From JBFHNV01 sp965365655 (GTDB taxonomy: Bacteria > Pseudomonadota > Gammaproteobacteria > HK1): a stretch of DNA of 5,512 nucleotides. The notes below the pieces were generated by a model. That model worked only from the letters and a program-made list of their open reading frames with translations. It had not been told where the DNA came from and did no database searches. Shown here piece after piece: positions 1 through 5,512 of the stretch. How positions within the stretch are numbered: the first letter of the stretch is position 1; the number at the start of each line of letters is the position of its first letter. The translations under genes were made by a program, and so were the position numbers. The stretch spans positions 1-5,512 of the forward strand of contig CBDUCN010000336.1 in assembly GCA_965365655.1 (NCBI GenBank). The letters are read 5' to 3'.

Positions 1-110
1 CGGCGATGATCTCGGCGAACCTGAATGCCGCGACGATGATGATCGCCGAGAAGGGCGCCGACCTGGTGCTCGGCCGGCCGGCGCCGGAGCCGATCGTCGT
101 GCCGGACTGA
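1..110 (+). CDS. GMC-family oxidoreductase, C-terminal end (5' part outside window)
   Basis: Only the last 35 codons are present; the first complete codon is at base 3 and the stop is TGA at 108-110. The visible peptide contains SANLNAATMMIAEKGADLV, which matches the C-terminal signature of glucose-methanol-choline (GMC) flavoprotein oxidoreductases, where an (N)TNAPT-like stretch followed by MIAEKAADL closes the FAD/substrate domain (as in choline dehydrogenase). Family knowledge: these FAD enzymes oxidise alcohols such as choline or other primary alcohols. The substrate cannot be told from this fragment, because the FAD-binding GxGxxG N-terminus and the catalytic His lie outside the window. 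About ten residues (RPAPEPIVVPD) extend past the usual end, a short Pro-rich tail. The gene is convergent with the secreted-protein gene ending at 205 and is followed by a strong hairpin. The assignment rests on a short motif only. Confidence 0.72.
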   Translation, partial: AMISANLNAATMMIAEKGADLVLGRPAPEPIVVPD

Positions 111-139
111 GGCGCGAGCTGCCCCGGCTCGTCGTCCGG

Positions 140-165
140 CGAGGCGCGCGTTGCCGCGCGCCTCG
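140..165. terminator. Strong inverted repeat between convergent genes, probable bidirectional terminator
   Basis: An 11-bp perfect stem (140-150 with 155-165, arm CGAGGCGCGCG) has a 4-base loop TTGC. It lies 30 bases after the oxidoreductase stop and 40 bases past the stop of the - strand gene ending at 205, so it could end transcription from both sides. On the + strand it is followed by a C run rather than a T run, so it is not a canonical Rho-independent terminator. A weaker hairpin (183-188 with 200-205) overlaps the stop of the - strand gene. Confidence 0.55.
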
Positions 166-204
166 CCCCCGCGATCTCCGCGGCCGCCTGGCGTCCCCGG
201 GCGG

Positions 205-771
205 CTACTGGCCCAGCGTCGCGCTGGAGGCCGGCACCAGGTATCCCGACACGCGATACTCCGCGGATCCGCCGGGGCTCCCGTCGGTGCTGTTGAGGTT
301 CAGCACCACGTCGCTGCCGCCGTCCGCGTAGAACTTGATGGGCCACCCGTAGTTCGTGATCTTCCGGGTCGAGCCGACCGGCAACGACGCGAGGTCGGTG
401 TTCACCGGCAGGTTGTGTTCTGCGCTCGTGCCGTCGGACGTGAAGCGCACCTCCACGAAGGCGACCTGGTCCGCCGTGGCCGTCGTCGCGCGCAGCGAGA
501 TGTGCTCGACCACGAGGATCTGCCCGGCCGGCACCGTGAAGTCGTCGCCGGCCACGCGGTCGCTGGTCGAAATCCCTCTGAAGGTTCCGAACGCGACGGT
601 CACGCCGACGGCGAACGGCGTGCGCACGTTGCGCTCGGCGTCGGTCTCGACCGGCACCGGCGCGGCGTCGGTGTTGACGACGGTCACCGGCGTGCTCCGC
701 TGCGCGTGGGCGGGCGTCGCGATCGCCAGCAGCGCGATCGCCGCGGCGGCTAGCAACGGGCTCGTTCTCAT
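205..771 (-). CDS. Secreted 188-aa protein of unrecognised family (paralog of the gene at 1724-2242)
   Basis: I do not recognise the family. The start at 771 is chosen because a strong Shine-Dalgarno (AAAGGAG) lies 7 bases upstream and a Sec signal peptide follows directly; the longer frame back to 885 only adds an Arg/Pro-rich stretch. Residues 1-23 form the signal peptide (hydrophobic core LLAAAAIALLAI, cleavage motif AHA before Q24). The mature chain starts QRSTPVTVVNT, then a Pro/Val-rich linker, and looks mostly like beta-strands: FTVPAGQILVVEHIS (78-92), FVEVRF (105-110), IKFYADGGSDVVLNLN (145-160) and a terminal GYLV (176-179). It has no cysteine in the mature part, no lipobox and no membrane anchor, so a periplasmic or extracellular protein is inferred. 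These blocks align with the 172-aa protein encoded at 1724-2242. It is the last - strand gene before the convergent oxidoreductase. A soluble beta-sandwich role in surface or matrix binding is possible but unproven. Confidence 0.85.
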   Translation of the reverse strand: MRTSPLLAAAAIALLAIATPAHAQRSTPVTVVNTDAAPVPVETDAERNVRTPFAVGVTVAFGTFRGISTSDRVAGDDFTVPAGQILVVEHISLRATTATADQVAFVEVRFTSDGTSAEHNLPVNTDLASLPVGSTRKITNYGWPIKFYADGGSDVVLNLNSTDGSPGGSAEYRVSGYLVPASSATLGQ

Positions 772-778
772 GACTTCA

Positions 779-785
779 CTCCTTT
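779..785 (-). promoter_or_regulatory. Ribosome binding site fixing the start at 771
   Basis: On the - strand this reads AAAGGAG, separated from the ATG at 771 by 7 bases (TGAAGTC). It is an A-rich, near-perfect Shine-Dalgarno in a very GC-rich setting, and it decides for the start at 771 over the in-frame ATG at 885. Confidence 0.8.
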
Positions 786-884
786 TGATGCAGGAAACGG
801 GAAGCGCCGCGCGACGCGGTAACGGACGCGACCTGTGAGACGGCCTGCGAAACGGCCTCCGGGCCCGCGGTAAGCTCGCCCGCA

Positions 885-930
885 ACGCACGTGCCGTGCG
901 TCTTCACAGCCGCCGCGTGCGGCACGCGGC
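885..930 (-). terminator. Two tandem hairpins downstream of the PEP-CTERM-like gene, possible terminator
   Basis: On the - strand the first hairpin begins 19 bases after the TGA at 950-952. It has an 8-bp perfect stem with a 3-base loop (930-923 paired with 919-912, arm GCCGCGTG). Ten bases further on is a second hairpin with a 7-bp perfect stem and 3-base loop (901-895 paired with 891-885, arm ACGCACG). No T run follows either. They could terminate transcription without a U-tract, protect the mRNA 3' end, or partly insulate the following 188-aa gene, whose start is 113 bases further on. Confidence 0.4.
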
Positions 931-949
931 CCGTCGCGAGCGCCGTCGC

Positions 950-1648
950 TCAGGCGCCGGTGCGCGCGACCGGCTCCGGCCGTTCGCCGAGCCGGGCGCA
1001 CGAACGCGGAGCCGGCTGCTTCCGGCCCGCGCGCCGCCGGCCGGCGAGCATCAGCGGCGCCGCGAGCGCGAGCAGGGCCAGTGTCTGCGGCCCGGGCGCC
1101 TGGGCCGCCGCCGCTTCGAACACGATCGTGTCGATGTTGAAGGAGTGCACGTCGACGATCGGGCTGAAGAGATCGGCGCTGCTGAACGGGGTCGCGCTCG
1201 CGAAGGTCACGACGAAGACCTCGCCGCCGTCCAGGAGCACCGCGTCCGGCACCGGCGCGCTGACGGCGCTGCCGACGGCGGTGTCGATCGTGTACGCGTC
1301 TGGCGGCGACGCGGGCGTGGACACGAAGCTTGCCGTGAGGCTGACGATCGGATCGGCGAACTGCAGCGTCACGACGTCTCCGAGCGCCGGCAGGAAGGAC
1401 TCGTTCCCGCCCAGCGCCGAGTCGTCGACGCCGAGATAGTTGTCGCCGCTGTCCGCATCGAAGCGATTGCTCGCGATCAGGTCCAGGCCGGTGTTCGACG
1501 TGAACGTCACGCCGGACAGTGTCGTGACGACGTCCCCCGGCGCGAGCGTGTCGAAGTCGATGGTCACCGCGTGCGCCGCCCCCGCGAACAGGGCCGTCGA
1601 CAGCCCGAGGACCTGCGCGGTGCTGCGGATGATTCGCCGAGCGTTCAT
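950..1648 (-). CDS. Secreted protein with a candidate PEP-CTERM-like sorting signal (232 aa)
   Basis: The start at 1648 is supported by AGGAG (1655-1659) 6 bases upstream and an immediate signal peptide (residues 1-27, positive MNARRIIR, hydrophobic core, cleavage after AAHA). The mature part opens VTIDFDTLAPGDVVTTLSGVTF (28-49), a beginning common in PEP-CTERM beta-sandwich proteins, and ends with a strand NIDTIVFE (171-178). It then has APGPQTLALLALAAPLMLAG (184-203) and RRR (204-206). This follows the sorting-signal order of motif, short hydrophobic helix and Arg cluster, but the usual PEP is PGP here. Family knowledge: exosortase (XrtA/EpsH type) recognises PEP-CTERM proteins during export, often in exopolysaccharide or biofilm producers; no exosortase gene is in this window. 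It is odd that 26 residues follow the Arg cluster, since such proteins normally stop within a few residues. It lies between two paralogous secreted-protein genes, 75 bases after the first. The precise function is unknown; a plain C-terminal membrane anchor is the alternative. Confidence 0.78.
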   Translation of the reverse strand: MNARRIIRSTAQVLGLSTALFAGAAHAVTIDFDTLAPGDVVTTLSGVTFTSNTGLDLIASNRFDADSGDNYLGVDDSALGGNESFLPALGDVVTLQFADPIVSLTASFVSTPASPPDAYTIDTAVGSAVSAPVPDAVLLDGGEVFVVTFASATPFSSADLFSPIVDVHSFNIDTIVFEAAAAQAPGPQTLALLALAAPLMLAGRRRAGRKQPAPRSCARLGERPEPVARTGA

Positions 1649-1695
1649 GGTCGTCTCCTGGTCAGGTGTGCATCGCGTTCGCGCGTCGCTTGTGC

Positions 1696-1719
1696 GCGCC
1701 GGTGTCGTTGCGCCGGCGC
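1696..1719 (-). terminator. Intergenic hairpin, possible weak terminator or attenuator
   Basis: A 7-bp perfect stem (arm GCGCCGG at 1696-1702 pairing with 1713-1719) has a 10-base loop. It starts 4 bases after the TGA (1724-1726) of the 172-aa gene, inside the 75-base gap before the PEP-CTERM-like gene. There is no T run, so partial termination or mRNA 3'-end protection within one transcript is as likely as full termination. Confidence 0.3.
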
Positions 1720-1723
1720 CGCG

Positions 1724-2242
1724 TCAGGGCGCGGTCTCCACGAGGTGCCCCACTGCGCCGAGCGTGCACACGTTGTTGCCCGGGGCATCGGCGAGGATCC
1801 GGAACTCCAGCTCGTCGCCGCCGTGCACGTAGTAGGTGACGGCGTGGGTCGCGTAGGTGTTGTCGCGGAACCTGACCAGGCCGGTGTCCTCGAAGGTGAG
1901 CCACAGCGACGCGTAGCTGCGGCCTGGCACGTCCGTGCGGCCGATGATCATCGCGCCCATCGGCGTGCGCGTCGGGCCGCACGCGATGGACACGTGCTCG
2001 ATCTGAAGCGTGTCTCCCGCGGCGATCGGGAAGCGGTGCGTGAGGTTCGCCAATTCATCGAACTGCTGGAAATGCCGCAGGTACACCGGCCTGAGCGGCG
2101 GCGGCGCGACCGCGACCTCGTTCACGACCTCCACCGACGGCGTGTTCTGCACCGTCACCGGGGTGCTGCGCTGGGCGTGGGCCTGCCCCGCCGCCGATGC
2201 CAGCGCCGCGGCGAGCAGCGCGCTGCAGAAGCTGTTGTTCAT
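1724..2242 (-). CDS. Secreted 172-aa protein of unrecognised family (paralog of the gene at 205-771)
   Basis: I do not recognise the family. The start at 2242 is chosen because GGGAG lies 7 bases upstream and the signal peptide begins there; an in-frame ATG at 2275 would add only MRQSDQDGSTV in front of the signal. Residues 1-23 are the Sec signal peptide (core ALLAAALASAA, cleavage motif AHA), and the mature chain begins QRSTPVTVQNT exactly as in the 188-aa protein. Further blocks shared with that protein are FPIAAGDTLQIEHVS (71-85), VTYYVHGGDELEFRIL (135-150) and a terminal GHLV (165-168). A Pro-rich stretch (APPPLRP, 46-52) links the N-terminal motif to the probable beta-domain. Two mature cysteines, C88 and C158, could form a disulfide that the paralog lacks. 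There is no lipobox and no membrane anchor. This is the first of three exported-protein genes on this strand and has a 407-base leader region, so a promoter for the group is expected there. Confidence 0.84.
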   Translation of the reverse strand: MNNSFCSALLAAALASAAGQAHAQRSTPVTVQNTPSVEVVNEVAVAPPPLRPVYLRHFQQFDELANLTHRFPIAAGDTLQIEHVSIACGPTRTPMGAMIIGRTDVPGRSYASLWLTFEDTGLVRFRDNTYATHAVTYYVHGGDELEFRILADAPGNNVCTLGAVGHLVETAP

Positions 2243-2249
2243 GACCGTG

Positions 2250-2254
2250 CTCCC
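2250..2254 (-). promoter_or_regulatory. Ribosome binding site fixing the start at 2242
   Basis: On the - strand this reads GGGAG, 7 bases (CACGGTC) before the ATG at 2242. It favours 2242 over the in-frame ATG at 2275, as does the position of the signal peptide. Confidence 0.65.
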
Positions 2255-2401
2255 GTCCTGGTCTGATTGCCGCACATTCGTCGGCGTCTCGCGTTCGGGT
2301 CGCCGTCACCGCATTCGCTTGCCGGTCGCGGCGTCGGAGCCCGATCGTAGTCGAGCGCGGGGCGGAGCAAGCGTGCGTGCACGCTGTCGGCTGCCCGAAA
2401 C

Positions 2402-2415
2402 CTGATCCGGATCAA
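2402..2415 (-). promoter_or_regulatory. Candidate FNR/ANR-type (Crp/Fnr family) binding site
   Basis: On the - strand the bases read TTGAT-CCGG-ATCAG. This matches 9 of the 10 fixed positions of the FNR/ANR/DNR box TTGAT-N4-ATCAA, and a perfect 12-bp palindrome (2403-2414) lies within it. It is in the gap upstream of the 172-aa secreted-protein gene, centred about 166 bases before its ATG. A weak TACGAT (2344-2349) would place a start site near 2337, putting the box near -71, a position used by class I activators of this family; that promoter call is speculative. Chance occurrence is possible but less likely in such GC-rich sequence. Confidence 0.4.
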
Positions 2416-2649
2416 CGGCCGCTGCGGCGCTCCGCGCGCTCGCGCTTTTCGTTCCCGCGCGCGTTACGGCGTCGCGAGTCACGCCGCCGCCGTGGTGCAC
2501 AGGTCCGGCCATCGCGGGACCGTGCGCAGGGCGGCCGGGCGCCCCGTCGCGGCGCGCGGCGCGGACCTGACGGCCCGCGATTCCCGCGTCGCCTCCGTCG
2601 TCGCCGAGGGGCCGTGGACGTCCGTCGCGCCGGCGCACGGGCGCTGCTC

Positions 2650-4751
<2,102 letters not shown>

Positions 4752-4755
<4 letters not shown>

Positions 4756-5512
4756 CGGCGCGTCGCCCCCCGGCGCACGAAGCCGTCGCGGCGATCCTTG
4801 CGCCGCGCGTCGGGCGCGCGCTCGGCCGGCGGGCCCCAGCCGCCGCCGCCGCCGGAGTGCACCTCGAAGGTGGAGCCGGCGGGCACCGGGATCCCCTCGC
4901 GCTTGCTCGCGAGCGGCCGCGCGCGCCTGCCCGGCTCGCGCAGCAGGTAGCGGTGCGGCGCGCCGTCCTCGCCGCCCAGCATGCCGCGCGCGCCGTGGCG
5001 CAGGCCGTCGCCGGCGGTGTTCGCGACGCACGGCGATTCGGTCTCCACCGTGAACTCGAGGTCGCAGCCGGCGCCGCCCGCGAAGCGCCCGTCGCCGCCG
5101 GAGTCGGCGCGGAACTCGTGGTGCGCGAAGTGCAGCGGGAAGCGCACCTCGGCGACCTCCACCGACCCGAACTTGAGGCCGCCGGCGGAGTGCCACTCGC
5201 CGGCGTTGTGCCAGCCGTCGCCGCCCGACGACGCGCCGCCGCCGGGGCGGGCGTGGAACATGTGCCAGATGAAGGGCCGCCCGCTGCGCGGGTCCTCGCC
5301 CTTGATCGCGATGCGAAGGCGCCGCCCCCACCCGGCCATCGCGCGCTCGGGGCACGCGCCTGCGAGCGCGACGACGATCGCCTCGATGATCTCCTGCCCG
5401 GCGTGTGACGTGGACATCGTCACCGGCGCGCCCGGCTCGGGCCATACGATGGTGCCGGGGCGGGTCAGGATCTCCACCGGGCGGATCGTGCCCTCGTTCT
5501 TCGCGATGTCGG
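4752..5512 (-). CDS. hyuB: Hydantoinase B / 5-oxoprolinase-type subunit, C-terminal half (start outside window)
   Basis: The frame is open to the right edge, giving 252 visible residues, about half of a usual 500-600 aa HyuB; the N-terminal half with its metal-binding residues lies outside. Visible signatures are NEGTIRPVEILTRPGTIVWP near the cut end (family pattern N-x-G-x-xRP-x-x-x-x-x-PxG), then APVTMSTSHAGQEIIEAIVVAL. Next comes FPLHFAHHEFRADSGGDGRFAGG, matching the conserved HEFRxDSGGxGxxRGG block, then GMLGGEDGAP and the terminal GGGGGWGPP characteristic of the family. Family knowledge: HyuB pairs with HyuA and carries part of the active site for ATP-dependent cleavage of cyclic amides or ketone carboxylation. 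It stops with TGA sharing ATGA with the hyuA start, so the two are one operon made in a coupled way. The C-terminus after GGWGPP is short and very basic (RRKDRRDGFVRRGATRR). The substrate is not assignable. Confidence 0.9.

Larger units (their letters stand above)
2243..2649. other. Non-coding gap between hyuA and the secreted-protein genes
   Basis: This 407-base stretch has no convincing gene. The open frames across it on both strands give Arg/Ala/Gly-rich peptides with no domain, and most are continuations of shadow frames. It holds the TTGAT-N4-ATCAG palindrome at 2402-2415, a weak -10-like TACGAT on the - strand (2349 to 2344), a 10-bp palindrome GCGTGCACGC (2375-2384), and another, GCGCCGGCGC (2627-2636), shortly after the hyuA stop. 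The last is flanked by CCGT/ACGG and could form a small imperfect hairpin. The promoter for the downstream secreted-protein genes most likely lies here. Confidence 0.6.

Noticed and set aside
840..862. Short direct repeat ACGGCCT (840-846 and 852-858) upstream of the 188-aa gene
   Set aside because: Only 7 bases in GC-rich sequence; chance is sufficient and no operator symmetry is seen.
772..885. N-terminal extension of the 188-aa protein to an ATG at 885
   Set aside because: The extension is Arg/Pro-rich and would bury the signal peptide; a near-perfect Shine-Dalgarno supports 771.
205..2242. Functional link between mature N-terminal Gln (which can cyclise to pyroglutamate, 5-oxoproline) of the two secreted proteins and the 5-oxoprolinase-type HyuA/HyuB
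   Set aside because: Attractive on paper, but HyuA/HyuB is cytoplasmic and acts on small molecules, while these proteins are exported. The 407-base gap also argues against a common operon.
896..2266. A 456-codon open frame on the + strand across the secreted-protein genes
   Set aside because: It runs antisense through three genes with good ribosome binding sites and signal peptides, and it crosses their gaps with Arg-rich low-complexity sequence.

Overview
The window is very GC-rich, with third codon positions almost all G or C, so most long open frames on the opposite strand are composition artefacts. A candidate PEP-CTERM-type protein, a GMC oxidoreductase end, a HyuA/HyuB pair and a possible FNR/ANR-like box together suggest a high-GC Pseudomonadota (beta- or gammaproteobacterial type). 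This is an inference and no genus can be named.

Layout. On the + strand only the last 35 codons of a GMC-family oxidoreductase are present (to base 110). A strong 11-bp hairpin (140-165) separates it from everything else, which lies on the - strand and converges on it. Read in the direction of transcription (right to left), the - strand carries: the C-terminal half of hyuB (5512 to 4752, start outside the window); hyuA (4755 to 2650), overlapping hyuB by ATGA; a 407-base non-coding gap (2649-2243) holding a TTGAT-N4-ATCAG palindrome; a secreted 172-aa protein (2242 to 1724); a secreted, candidate PEP-CTERM-anchored 232-aa protein (1648 to 950); and a secreted 188-aa protein (771 to 205).

How the genes fit together. 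HyuB and HyuA are the two subunits of an ATP-dependent hydantoinase/5-oxoprolinase/carboxylase-type enzyme in the cytoplasm; the substrate cannot be read from this sequence. The three genes downstream encode exported proteins and are probably a separate transcription unit or units, because of the 407-base gap. The two outer ones (172 and 188 aa) are diverged paralogs: both have 23-residue signal peptides ending AHA, then the same mature start QRSTPVTV, then matching internal and C-terminal blocks. They flank the PEP-CTERM-like protein. I do not recognise the family, and this secreted trio is the most likely undescribed element here.

The hyuA gene ends in a hexanucleotide tandem repeat that encodes an acidic (Asp-Gly)6 tail. 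No RNA genes, CRISPR arrays, insertion sequences or attachment sites were seen.
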